From: Nemertoderma westbladi
Lineage: Eukaryota; Xenacoelomorpha; Nemertodermatida; Nemertodermatidae
Direction: 5' to 3'
Length of the DNA stretch: 40,834 nucleotides
Assembly (NCBI GenBank): GCA_032718475.1
Contig: JAUCBJ010002410.1
Coordinates: 1-40,834, forward strand
Shown here: piece by piece, positions 19,689 through 31,500 of the stretch
Layout: each line of letters starts with the position of its first letter
Position numbering within the stretch: the stretch's first letter is position 1
The notes under the pieces: model-generated
Database searches by the model: none
Told to the model about the DNA's origin: nothing
Seen by the model: only the letters and a program-made list of their open reading frames with translations
Translations under genes and position numbers: made by a program

Positions 19689-20224
19689 GCCACTACCTAC
19701 ATCTTTCATCTACCATTCTTGATTTCGAATACTGCAGGGAAAGGCATTAATCGGCAGCATTGTGCTGTCCACGATTTGGAAGTCGCATAGAAAACGTTGG
19801 AAATTATTATATTTCAGATGTTAAAATTATTAAGGAGAGGGGTACACAATTAATTTTGGTCCAAAATATGTCAAAATAATTTTTATGATCTATAATAATC
19901 AAGATTGATTTCCATATCTGAAAACCGCTATTTAATAGCTCTTTTAGTTTTCAAGTTATAATAATTTCCATTTAGGGAGACCTATTGAAATTACTATTAC
20001 AGTACTATGTATAATAAAGTTAGATTATCTCCAAATATTTTTTTTACGAAATTGTCAACTTCAAAACCCTACTATTTCTCCAATTAATTTGAGGTCTGAA
20101 AATTTCTGTATACGAAAGTAGCCACCCTGTATAAAAATTTCAGACAACTTTTTGAAATTGTTTGTTAATAAAATTTAATACTATTTATAACAAACCTAAA
20201 AATTAGCATGAATTTACAGCGCCA
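19689..20224. other. AT-rich stretch without recognisable genes
   Basis: No motif, RNA gene or long frame that I can support. It forms the 3' flank of the RTE-like copy that follows. Confidence 0.4.
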
Positions 20225-22490
20225 CCTACTACTACTACTACTACTAGGTCGAGCGAACTCGGACAGTGGAAATGAGATCCTTCCAGGCTTCCCGATTCTC
20301 CATAGTTGTCGCAATTTCGTTTCTCCCAAGTTCAGTATCCCTTTCAAGTTGATCTATATATGTTATGGCAGGTCGTCCACGACTACGCTTTCCATGAGTT
20401 GGTTGCCAGAGAAGTAGATCTGGTATGACCTCGTCTTTACTTCGCCAGCAGTGCCCACTGAATCTTAATCTGCGTTCACGGAGGGTGGTTGATACAAGTG
20501 GTATTGTACCATAAAGCTCGGCGTTTGTCATGTGTTGTCTCCAGCTGATGTTTAGGGCTGCCCTTAGTAGTCTTGTGTAGCAACCATCAATTCGTTGTTC
20601 AAGTGATTTAGTCAGTGTCCAGGTCTCACCCCCGTATAAAAATACACTTTCCACTGTGGCTCGAAAGAACTTAGTCTTCAGGTGCCTGGAGAGATCTGAT
20701 TTCCAGATGGTATCCATTTTTGATAGAGCTACCCAAGCCTTTGCTTTCCTAACTTCTATGTCCTTTTTGCTACTCTCTATCCATGATCCAAGGTACTGGA
20801 AGTCATCGACCTTCCTTAGTTGATTATTATCAATGGTTGTCAAGTTTCCATCAACATTAAAGGTCATGAATTCGGTCTTGGTAGCATTTATATGCAATCC
20901 AACCTCCTTAGCAGCCCTCTCCACTTTATTTAGTAGAAGCTGTGCATCTGCTAGCGTATTAGAGAGCAGGGCGATTTCATCCGCAAAGTCGGTGTCTGTG
21001 ACTGTAGTTGCCGGATATCTACTACTTCTGCGTTCTTGAAGTGTGAATCCCTGATTTTCACCCTTTGTGGCCGTCCTCATTGCGTAATCCAGCACAATTA
21101 CAAATAATAATGGTGCTAATGTGTCACCTTGCAGTACGCCAGCCAGGATTGAGAAAAACTCAGTTTCACCATCTGGTGAGAGTACCTGCGCTTCTGTGTC
21201 ACAATATAACAATCCAATGCCAGCAACAATTACTTCTGGTATTCCATAAGCTCTTAGGATTTCAAGCATTTTACCTCTATGGATGGAGTCGAATGCCTTC
21301 TTGAAGTCCACAAAAGTCATGACTGCGGGGAGATTCTTTGACTTAATTCCTTCAATCAGTCTCCGTAGTGCAAGTATCTGAGCTATTGTTGATCTACTTG
21401 GTCGAAATCCGTTTTGGCTCTTACGCAGTAGTTTCTCTATGTGAGGCCTAATCCTATATAGAATCATTTTATTGTATATTTTGGCAGCTACCACAAGCAG
21501 ACAAATCCCACGATAGTTTGTTGGTATGCCGAGATCTCCTTTCTTGGGGAGAGGCTTTAGTTGACCTTTAGTCCAAATTGGTGGTGGCTTTTCCCCTTTT
21601 AACATCCGGTTGCAAACATTCAATAATGGTCTATTTAGCACTCCGGTTTTCCATACCTCCGCTGGGATTTCATCTAATCCACTCGCTTTATTATTGGACA
21701 TGCTTTTAATGCTTCTTTGGAGTTCGGCAGGTGTGAAGTCCCCTGTTTCTATAGGTAGTGTCTTGTCATATATTTTCCTTGTAGGGCTGACCTCGATGTT
21801 TGGTGGAGGCCCAAGCAAGTTGCTGAAGTGATTTTTCCACTTCTCAACACGTTCTTCGGGACTATCGGCTTTGAGGCGCCCCTTTGCACAACTTTTCCGA
21901 CCAGATACCTCATTTACAGTTTGCCAGGTAAGTCTTGATTTTTGCTGTATGTGAGCAGTTGTAATTGCTTCAGTTTTATCCTGTATGTACTTTTCCTGGC
22001 TGATGTTGTAGGCCAATTTAAGATCGTCCTTAGCTTTCTCAACCTTGTTAATGTTTTCGGTTGTTGGTTGTTCGGTTTTAACTTTGTAGGCTATCTTAAG
22101 ATCTTCTCTCTTACAAGTAACCTCAGAGTTTTGCCATGGCACATACTGTTTTCGTTTAGGTTTCTGGGGGATATGCCTCTTAGCTGATTCCTTGTGGGCT
22201 GTTATTATATTCTGGTATATTGAATCGGTGGATTGGTCTTCATCCATTGACTGAAGTGCTTCAAAGCGGTTTTTGAACTTCTACTGTATAAGCATCCTTT
22301 ACAGCATTGTCAGTTCTGAGTTTCTCCCAGTCATAGTTGATTTGCTTGCTTGTCCTGGGTTTGCTGGCTCTCAAACTAAGTCTGATCTCTGCAGTCACAA
22401 TTCTGTGGTCCGAACCAATTAGGTTGAACGAGCTGTATGCCTCGCAGTTGATCATGCTATTTCTCCACTTTTTCTTCACTGCTATTTCTC
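20225..22490 (-). pseudogene. RTE-like non-LTR retrotransposon, best-preserved copy
   Basis: A 667-codon frame (22247-20244) follows, one frame away, the end of an AP endonuclease domain (22479-22261, with the SDHR motif and VTAEIRLSLR). The break is an extra A in a run near 22270; the copy at 16130 has four A where this one has five, and its frame is continuous there. Domains in the long frame: linker (about 1-150), PAELQRSIKSMSNNKASGLDEIP (about 175-195), RT motifs FVDFKKAFDSIH, AGVLQGDTLAPLLF and TDTDFADEIALL, thumb QYLGSWIESSKKDIEVRKAKAW, and a C-terminal region with HCWRSKDEVIPDLLLW and GKRSRGRPAITY. The active-site motif reads FADE; the 5528 copy has FADD. The 3' end has a (TAG)n tail (20226-20247). 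Most of the endonuclease is missing (5' truncation). No clear target-site duplication was found. Confidence 0.88.
20226..20247 (-). repeat. (TAG)n 3' tail of the RTE-like copy
   Basis: About seven CTA units on the plus strand directly after the last codons; the 5528 copy has about five in the same place. Confidence 0.8.
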
Positions 22491-22857
22491 CACTCTTTCT
22501 AGAGGTGCAAAATTATTTTCACAAAATTTCGCCTGATATTTATGTTGCCCCATCTTTGATCTATCATATAAAAAACGTTCATGTGATTAGATTCAAAACT
22601 GTAAAAGCCATAGGGTATTAAGCGCAACCAATATTTTTATTGTTACCTTGTATTAACTAAGATTAAATAGCGAAAAATAAAATTTTTCTAACCAATCATG
22701 TAGAATAGCTTATATTCAAATTATAGCAAAAATCAAACAATTTTGAAATGCTAAGAGTGATAAATCAAAGAGACAAAATATATAGTCCAAAGAAAATACG
22801 AATCACAGGGGTTAGTCATTGAAACATTCTAGTGGTGATATTAAATGGTATATAGTG
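22491..22857. other. AT-rich flank, nothing recognised
   Basis: No gene or RNA feature seen. A duplicated AGTGGAGAAATAGCA (minus strand, about 22462-22495) marks the 5' junction of the RTE-like copy. Confidence 0.4.
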
Positions 22858-23075
22858 TATAAATAAAGTATATAGGGTATAAATAAAGTATATAGGGTAT
22901 AAATAAAGTATATAGGGTATAAATAAAGTATATAGGGTATAAATAAAGTATATAGGGTATAAATATATAGGGTATAAATAAAGTAGATAGGGTATAAATA
23001 AAGTATAAAGGGTGTAAATAAAGTATATAGGGTATAAATAAAGTATATAGGGTATAAATAAGTGAATAATGTATA
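22858..23075 (+). repeat. 20-bp minisatellite
   Basis: AAATAAAGTATATAGGGTAT is repeated in tandem about ten times, the first five copies perfect and the later ones shortened or mutated. An (AT)-rich stretch continues to about 23175. Long minus-strand frames over it are composition artefacts. Confidence 0.92.
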
Positions 23076-23225
23076 TAAAGGGTGTAAGTAAAGTATATAA
23101 TATAGAGTATAATATATAATATAATTAATTAAATTATAATATAATATAATATAATATAATATATAATATATATAATATAGAGGGTATAAATAAAGTATAA
23201 ATATGGTATAAGAAAATGACGTAAT

Positions 23226-23336
23226 AACACAAATAACAAACAAAACATAACACAAATAACAAACAAAACATAACATAAATAATAAACAAAACTTAACATA
23301 TATAATAAACAAACATAACACAAATAACAAGCAAAA
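23226..23336 (+). repeat. About 26-bp minisatellite
   Basis: ACACAAATAACAAACAAAAC with a short variable end is repeated four to five times. Confidence 0.85.
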
Positions 23337-23404
23337 CTCAAAATAGTCAATGATTACAAGTTAAAAAAGAATTACGGGCATTATTGGTAAGTGGTAACTT
23401 TTAA

Positions 23405-24206
23405 TTAATGTAGATATGGTAACATCAGTAATAATATTCTATCGAAATTGAGTGGAGATTGAGGGCCGGTTGATTTTACGATGCTGGAAGATCTGAGACA
23501 CGTAAGATGATGCACCGGGTAACTCTGGATTTCGCTAAGTGACAAAGTATGGTTTATCGAAATACATTTACCACGGATATCTGTGTAGTAAATGTGACAA
23601 CTACCCAAATCGTGATACTCATCCTCTACATCACCAATGTACACGAGTATACGTACAGACTCTCATGTTGCGGGGAGTTTTATTATATATGCCTGTTTCA
23701 ATTGCATTGCAAGGTCATGGGAACTTGTACTTATACGGGTGTAAGCGATCGGAGTTGGAGCACATGCAGTTGTATGCTTTTGGTCTGGTTAGTGATGGGT
23801 TGAGTTCGAGGTACGTGATGTACTTACTTCGGCCTTGTGCGGCGTTGTCCCTGATAGACTGTCTCAAAGCTGATAATGAAAGTTGCGTGCCCAGGTCACC
23901 GGGGGAAACATAATAATCCTTATTAACCTAACCTAACCTTAACTAACAAACCTTATTATTATAAAGCTGATATAATGATGCATCGTGGAGGTCTTTGTGG
24001 TTCTTATCTGCTTCTAGTTTTAAGTGTGTTGTGGAAGGTGTGTTTAGTTGGAGAGCGTGATGCAAAGGGGAGCTGATAAAATCATCACTCTGCTGGACAG
24101 TTTTAATGAATTTTCTAGTTCGTGCTTTTATGATATCAGAAATCAGAGGTCTGCCTAATTCTATATAAATGTGTTCATTTGGCGTGGAAAACTTAACGCC
24201 CAACAT
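23405..24206 (-). pseudogene. Decayed C-terminal region of a CR1/Jockey-like non-LTR element
   Basis: Minus strand, in order: LGVKFSTPNEHIYIELGRPL with KARTRKFIK (24206-24080), a block like SIRDNAAQGRSKYITYLELNP (about 23800-23870), RTSSHDLA-type residues (about 23720), and GDVEDEYHDL-SC-IYYTDIRGKC (23644-23560). The last is the VEDE.H..L.C..Y.D.R motif near the end of many CR1/Jockey-type ORFs. Shifts separate the blocks, and no RT domain is present. The plus-strand frame at 23539-23913 is a shadow. Whether it belongs to the same family as the element split at 8871/19221 cannot be told here. Confidence 0.6.
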
Positions 24207-24290
24207 TCTCGAGAGTCAGAAATATTATAGAAACCCAATATAAATTGGGAATCAACAATAAATTTTATAATCAACAGTGATATGTATGTA

Positions 24291-24295
24291 TAGGC
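24291..24295. repeat. Target-site duplication TAGGC (left)
   Basis: TAGGC directly before the LTR; its mate is at 37032-37036. Confidence 0.9.
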
Positions 24296-25477
24296 TGTTC
24301 GCGCTTTCAGACCTTTGGCAGTTTAACCCGCCAAATTAGGATGTCTTCTAGATAATAAATCACTTTTAGTCTATGACAAGTATTTAATTCACTACACTAG
24401 TCGAAACCAATCTGTGCGCGATCATTCACCCGCTGGATATACCCGGGAGATTGGGTTCGACGGCTTAATTTTATTGCTATGTAAGCCTAATGTATTATTC
24501 GACTGACAGTATTATATAATCTCTGACAATATTATTCACCTTCGGGAAATATTAACAGTTCCTTTAGGACGTGGCGCTCTATCTATATAAACAGAGTTAT
24601 GACTTAAACTACTCACAACGATATGGCTTAGTTATAATTCACATATATGGCGCATTCTTTAGGAAATGCTTCGTTATCAGGTTCACTCATACACAATGCT
24701 GCACAATACTGCACACTGATCTGCCGATCTTCACTGATTTTAGTTATATATAAAAGGAACACGGACCGACTCATGTAGGGTCTATCAAATAACATTAGAT
24801 TCACTTCAAACCACTTTAACATAAGTCACAATCGTTATATGTAACCTTTCTCTCTTACCTTCGGTATATCAAGAATATTGGGTTTCGGGGTTATTTATCG
24901 TTATTCCAAATATAATAATTCATCAACCATATTATGAAGAACTGACAGTAAATAGCAGTATAACAATATAAAAGTATGCACAGTGATTCAGTGTGTGTTA
25001 AGTTCATTAGTTTGGTTTGGATTGGTTTGATAACCAGTTTGTTATGTTATGATAACGGATATATGTCCTTATAATTAAGCCTACTAGTGTTCGACTAAAA
25101 CAGAAAAGCACAAAATATTTACAAGCCGTTCTCTCCTGGCTCAGGACAGAAAGACCAACAACACTGAAAACTGATAAGAATAACCTTATTTACAAAGGCT
25201 TCCACCCAACACAGAGAAAGAGCATACAGATAGGAAAATTCAGTTCAGTAGATCTGTGATAGGTCGAAATCAAAATCAACTCAAATCCTATTGGCAGATA
25301 CTTTCCCAAGCTGGTTGGACAATCAAACGTAGCCCAGATCCCTTCGCACAGCGAATCAGCCAATCAGCCGGTAGCTTGCGCTATTCGAGTTATAGATCCC
25401 CTTTTAGAGTATTCAGCGCCTGGGGGGGAACTGGTTAACAAGGCAAACGAATCAGTTATCCCACAAAAGCTTTTACA
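24296..25477 (-). mobile_element. 3' LTR of the 12.7-kb element
   Basis: 1182 bp, TGTAAAAGC...GCGCGAACA on the element strand, same length and sequence as 35850-37031. AATAAA occurs on the element strand near 24470. The short frames inside recur identically in both LTRs and are not genes. Confidence 0.93.
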
Positions 25478-25555
25478 CCGCTCCCAGAAAATGGGATTTA
25501 AGTCTATAAAATATACAAAATCACAATTTCTAATATACATAAATACTCTAAACAG

Positions 25556-25887
25556 TTAGTCTTTCTTGCGCGGACGGCGTTTACGCAGTTTTTTAAAGTT
25601 AGCCAGAGTCTTTTTCTCTTTGGGGGGAGCCACTTTACTAGGAGGGCCATAACTCCTGGGTGAAGGGTGCAACATGATTGCATTAGAAGGTTTGGGTTTA
25701 CGGTCGGTGTCTCGTCCATTTCGATATGCTTCTCCTCGAGCTGATTTTCCTCCGCTTGTCATGGGATACGTTCGTCCAAAACTCTCGCAGAGAATAGGGT
25801 TTTCTAAGCTTGATATCTTCTTTGAGATTCGAGGTTTCCCAATCGAACTGAGATAAGGCCAATTCGTTTATCGATTGGACTTACTGT
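25556..25887 (-). CDS. Small basic frame near the 3' LTR, function unknown
   Basis: Open on the minus strand from a stop near 25890 to TAG 25556, about 105 codons; an internal ATG (25762) gives 68 residues. The sequence reads like coding DNA, with a mixed-composition start (LSQFDWETSNLKEDIKL), a Gly/Arg/Pro-rich middle and a strongly basic end (KKLRKRRPRKKD) that resembles a nuclear-localisation or RNA-binding tail. It lies about 80 bp from the 3' LTR of the BEL-derived element, where some LTR elements keep accessory genes. It has no family match that I recognise, and it could be an exon or a remnant. Confidence 0.35.
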
Positions 25888-26710
25888 TATAACTTACGTT
25901 TATCTGAACAAACGCAGGTTTCTTTTTTGATCTTTATAGAATAGCGTTTAACTCGTTTCGTACAACGCTCTCCTTCACCTTGATGAAGGGTTGTATCGCG
26001 TTAAACGGGACGACCATACGGTTGGATAGTGATATTAGGTGTCTGCGTCATAATCCGGCTAGGTAAGATGGGCGGCTAGCTAGAAATCACTGCCGGAGTG
26101 TTACCGATTAATTGTTAGGGTAGCACTAGATCTTGAACAGTGAATACCGTCCGCGAGGATCCGCGACACCACCAGGATCGCAGGTCTGAGGTCAAACTAA
26201 GGAATGAGGAGGTTTGACCGAGTATTCCGGGACTCTGATCGTAGGTTTACTCTAGGATCGTTAGAGCCGAGTGAGCATAGGTGATACGTCAAACAAGTTT
26301 CGCTCGAAACTCCAGTAAATATAACGAACACAACTGTGTTTAACACAACGTTTCCGTGGATGTTTATGTCTTTCCGTTTATTGGCTGGGTCTAGGGCATT
26401 TACCGTAATAATACCAAAGACGCACGTCTGGTAGGGGAAACGCGGATGATATTTATTTGTTGTTACAATGCTTCTATCAAGAATTCCAAATATATGTTGG
26501 AGTTACCGCGTTTATTTGTTTCTTTAATGTCTTTTCTTTCGAGCCGATTTCGAATAGAATTTTCGCATTCGAATTTCAGTTTATGGTTCCGACTCCGCTG
26601 GGCAGGATATATAGTCGACATAGTCCGTATTGTGTAAATCGATAGGATGATCAGTAGTTAAGAAGCCCATATACGTACCATTACGCTGCGTATATCGAGC
26701 AGCGAATTTT
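25888..26710 (-). other. 3' internal part of the element, no firm gene
   Basis: Broken minus-strand frames occur (one around 25900-26060 has a KRVKR cluster), but none is continuous enough to call. Confidence 0.3.
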
Positions 26711-26884
26711 CTATAGTCCAACTCGCGCGAGCTGCTCTTGGGACATTGGCGGTTCGATATAACGACCATCGTCCTCCGCAGCAGTTGGACTAACGTCGCC
26801 GCGTATTAAGCTATCAACAAACGCTTGTAAAAGTAGAGTATATCGCTCCCCAATACCAAGAACATCTTCTATCAACTCCGTCAT
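26711..26884 (-). CDS. 57-residue acidic frame, function unknown
   Basis: ATG 26884 to TAG 26711. It begins MTELIEDVLGIGERYTLLLQ, an amphipathic, acidic helix-like start, and ends with an acidic middle and EPPMSQEQLARVGL. Codon use and composition look more coding-like than the surrounding DNA. A second frame overlapping its end (26769-26581) runs on for 62 codons. It may be a remnant of the element's pol or an accessory gene. I do not recognise it. Confidence 0.25.
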   Translation of the reverse strand: MTELIEDVLGIGERYTLLLQAFVDSLIRGDVSPTAAEDDGRYIEPPMSQEQLARVGL

Positions 26885-27705
26885 ATCTGCTATATATGAG
26901 TTTATCCATATTATAATGAGTTTATATTTAGGCTAGCGAGCGTCGCTGCCTACCCCAATCAGCCCCAGGACAGTGCGAGATCCTCAGCGCAGATGTGTCG
27001 TCGCCGCTGTACTTTCTCCAACGACGTAGCCGCACAACGACAACGACAACCGGCACAAGTCACTCGACTGTCCGTCCCAAAGGCTTAGATACACCTCAGG
27101 TTCTTACTGGAGAGTTAGGGTTACTTTCACAATTGCGACTCGCTACTGTAAACACACCTTAGTAGTAACATTCGCCTATAAACTCACAAATACCACACAC
27201 ACAACTTGTCACAAATTACACACACTCGGGCCATTTGTCCGTTAGTCAATGCCTTCCAGAATGTCACTGTATTATTATGTATCCTTGGATACTAGCAGTG
27301 CGCTATTTATTCCCTATGCTATTCAATGGGACAAGCTTTCTATTGTTCTTTTAACTCAATTCTAATTCTAGCGTGGTTGTTGCTATGGTGACATTATGCA
27401 AAGCTAGCGGTAGAACTAGGGTAATTCCAATGCATACAGATCTGGGATGTTATTTAATAGTAATTCTTTAATGGTCAATGTCCTGTTTTATACATGACTT
27501 TATGAATTTTATCGGCTATTGACTATGTTTGGGAGACTTTCGCACACTCATACGCATAATAAGATAAATCTCCGCTCCCTTGATCTATTAATTAATGGAA
27601 TTTTGGGAATGTTATAAATTGCGTAAAAATGGCAATTTATTAAATTCATTAAAAGGCATGAATTTAAATTTATTCCCTGAAATTTTATTATTTGATAATT
27701 AAATT

Positions 27706-28003
27706 GACATATTTTGATTCTAGAACATGTCTGGGGACACAAGATCCTTAATTCTATGACAATTGTCTTTTTAAGAATATCGGTAAATGCTACGATATCT
27801 TAATTGACTAGAATTGTTGAAGGATCTGAATTTTACAGATTTTGATTTATTAGATTTGCAAATATTAAATAATTAATATTTGAGATGGGCACCGATTTAT
27901 TCCAGAACTTGTCTGGGGACGTTAACCACTGATTCTAGAATTTTGTCTTTCAAGTATATCGGTGGGTGCCACGATATCTTAATCGACTAGAATTACAGAT
28001 GGT
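27706..28003 (+). repeat. Two diverged copies of a 105-bp unit
   Basis: TTCTAGAACATGTCTGGGGAC...CGATATCTTAATTGACTAGAATT (27717-27815) recurs as TTCCAGAACTTGTCTGGGGAC...CGATATCTTAATCGACTAGAATT (27900-27997), about 180 bp apart. It is non-coding and lies inside the 3' part of the element. Confidence 0.75.
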
Positions 28004-28541
28004 CAAAAGGTTTAACAGATTTATGTGCGTTTTACGCTACTGTTAAAGGGACATCACGCTACTATATGTATTATTTAATATACGGTATGAGAGCAATATC
28101 GCACGAAGCAATGTCAGTGTGAAGAGGCAAGTCGTTTCCAAGGTCTACCCAGAGCTTGGTTTAGCCGAGACACGAGGATCTGAACTTTACATTCCTAATA
28201 CTCTGCCTACCAATAATACTTAAATATAGTAGTGGCTTTATTGTACTTTAATAAGTACGGATATTTCATCTTACTGTAGTCACGTATTTATAATATGATA
28301 CGGGCAGTAAGGAAAGAGAAAAAGAATTATTTCTCGCCGTCGCACTAAATATATAATATACGTAATTAAATAATAAACGCGAATATATATTGCACTAATC
28401 TACTAAATAATCTCTAAAATACCATACTACTAAATAAAATTAAATAAAACGATTAAAATAAAATTACATAATAATACATACATAAATATAAAAATAAAAC
28501 AAATACAAAATAATAGAGTCACACACCCACTCCATATGTTG

Positions 28542-31500
28542 TTACGTTATGGAATCCCTACATGTTTGAAGGATTAGGGAGGTGGTCGTGGGAAGAGAAT
28601 CTTGCCTTCCACAGTTTCCGGAGAGTCCTCCATTCCCTTCCGGTAAACACAAACGACCAGCTGGGCGATTGAGTCGCTGCATCCCGAATACAATTCCAGG
28701 TTTCCTCTTCGTCCTGGAATAGTGACGATAGAAACATCGCTCTAGGTACATGACGGCCTTACAAAGCCGATTCCAGGAGATATAGTGGTCCGTCGCTCCC
28801 TGCAGGAGAGGTGAGAGTCCCTGCGAGACGTCTGATGTTCCAGAGCTCCAATCGCTCTCTCTGATCTTCATGAAGGATCCACTCGCGGTGGGGAGGTCCA
28901 GATCCACGGCGTCGTCCCTGGCAATATGTAATACCGACAGATCTATCCCGGGTTCGAATAACTCCGCTCCACCCGTCCGGGTTTTAGGTTTAACTTTCTC
29001 CGCTCCCTTGGCTGGTCTAATCTCAGTCGGAGTAAGATGGGGAGGCCATTCATCCTCCTTACTCAGGAAGTCGGGTTCACCTAACCGGTCTGTAGTATCG
29101 GTCAGTTCTTGAGGAGTTGCTCCTCTGGAAGCGATGTCAGTTGGATTAAACTTCTTGGGGCAATATCTCCATTGATCTACATTGGAGCTAATATTGTCAT
29201 TATCTGAAGAGTATGGTGTTCCCTCAGTTGGGTCGTCTCCCTCACTAGTATCATCTTCCCATTCACTCACCTGGCAGACGCGATCTTGAAGCAGTCTTTC
29301 TCTGAGCGTTCTTCGGGAAGGTCCAGTAAGGTACCAACCTACTCTAGTTCTTACCGCATAGGTCTGTAGTGGCTGCGGTTGAGCAGGCCGTTTCTCTAAT
29401 GTCTCCAGCGCCTCATGCGCGTTTTGGCCGATGAGTATTTGCACTCCAGGATAATCAGTCTGGAATCGAGGTATGTTAAGATGTTGGATGCTCTCATCCT
29501 CGTCCCAATTATAAAGGTCTGCTTGAGTAGTAGCGAAGTTCTTTATAGCCACCATTTTCACTGACCTTATGCTATGTTCTCCTAGTTCGTCCTGGGGGGT
29601 GGACAACGCTCCTACATAATAATCCGCTGTTATTGTAGATTTCCAAACTTGCATAATGCCGGACATGTTGAGCTTAGTTTGGAACTTGGGTTGTCCAGCA
29701 AATATATCTTCGGCTAGCTCTTTGTCGATGAATTTTCTTGTACTACCGGAGTCAAGGAGGGCGTTCACTACATAACTCCTCTTAGGTCCGTGAACCCTTA
29801 CTTGCACCACAGGAAACTCTCGGATCCCTACATTGGAAGATGGCTCTTTCCAAGATGGTTGTCGCTCAGAAGTAGTTAGAGTAAAGTCGTTGTCTGTATC
29901 CTTTTCATAGGTGAGTGCTCGATACACTGCGGTATTTATCATGTAACAGGATTCGTTTTCGTCGGAGAACTCGTCCGTATAGAATCCTTCCATCTCAGAT
30001 TGATCAGTGTCGTTCACATCACTGAATTGGACATGTAGCTCGGAATCACTTACCTGATTCGGACTATTTCGCTCGAATTCAGCGTGCAACAAGATATGAT
30101 GTTTCGCACCACACTTTGCACACCTTATGTCAGAGAAACAGGTACGCCGTTGGTGTCCTTGTCTGAGGCAATTATAACATAACCGCTTATCCCACATGAC
30201 TTCGCGTCTCTCCGTTAATGACTTCTTCAGGAATTCATCACACATATTCAAACGGTGGGTCCCGTCACACAGCGCACATTTCGGTTTGATGTTACTTACC
30301 TTATTTTGAGTCACATTGTGTACACTTGCCTTTTCTTCGGGCTTTCTCACCGGAATTCTCTTGGGAGACGTGGGAGGAGTTTTTCTTACCTGTTCTCTCC
30401 TGTCATTTGCTCGAGACTTGAATTTACTTACCTGATCTTTAGGCATTTTATTGACATAATAAGATCTCTCAGTGTCTTTCCCGCTATCTTCTCCTTGAGA
30501 AGTCTGGCTTTCGCCGTCGTCTGTATAACACACTGGTGTTACCTTTCTCCTAGAGACGGGTTTTTCACTTACCTTGTTTTCCGGTGTCTTCTCTCTGGAC
30601 AGTTTCAGGAGCTGTAATTTCACTTCTCCATCTAGGAATGACATGAGATCAGCCATGGTAGGGTCTCGTCGTTGTTGTTCCATCATATATAACACTTTCT
30701 TATCCCAGCGTGTACCTACTCCACCCTTCGGTAAAGTAGAAGCCACTGCTCTAATAACCATAGCATTCTGATACTCCTGAGACTTACCTAGCCAATCTAA
30801 TTGTCTACAGATCTCCTGAATCTCATCGGAAAACTCGATAATTCCGCTGCTAATAAACTTTCGGGGCGCTACCAACTTTGCATACAAATACCCAGCGATG
30901 TTATTCCTATTACCATACCTGATGTTTAGTGTATCCCAAACTTGTCTTAATCCGTCTGGATGTCCAATAAACTTTAACGCCATTAACTTGGGAGATCCTT
31001 CCAAGCACTCGATGAGGTATCTAAGTTTTTCTCCATTAGATAGTACAGAGTTCTGTATGTTATCTTTGTAATATTCATTAAAAGGTAACCATTTCATCTC
31101 ATCTCCATTGAACTTGACGATCTCTCCCACCTTGACCGCTTGCCGGGCTTCGGTTCTAGCCATTTGACGCGTAAAACTTTCTTGGGCCATCGTGTTATTT
31201 AATATCGAGTTATCGGTATATAAATTTCTCGGATTATGATCAGTTCTATAGGGAATGTCATTATCAACAGGTCTATAATTACCCTTAATAGGGTTCACTA
31301 TAGGAGTTTCTACTTCGCTAGCAGTATAGATGCGTGTAGGCTCCACACCTTGCGCATGCGATACTTCAGACCTAACAGGTTGACACATTGTTACAGAGGG
31401 TGGTGGTATACCCTTTTGAGTATTTACTAATTTATCGCATTCTAGCGCGATACTTTGCTGCACTTCTTGCAACTCTAGCCTACTTTCCCTTACTGTGCCC

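Noticed and set aside
22812-23330. 172-codon Tyr/Ile/Leu-rich minus-strand frame
   Set aside because: It lies wholly on the 20-bp minisatellite and AT-rich repeats and has only the repeated composition of those units.
23539-23913. 124-codon plus-strand frame
   Set aside because: Opposite the conserved minus-strand blocks of a non-LTR C-terminus (VEDE.H...C..Y.D.R), which explains the open frame.
23926-23945. CCTAACCTAACC, like the arthropod TTAGG telomere repeat
   Set aside because: Only two to three units; far too short to be telomeric or to name the phylum.
24571-25438. 60-codon frames that recur identically at 36125-36992
   Set aside because: They lie inside the duplicated LTRs; identity reflects LTR copying, not gene duplication.
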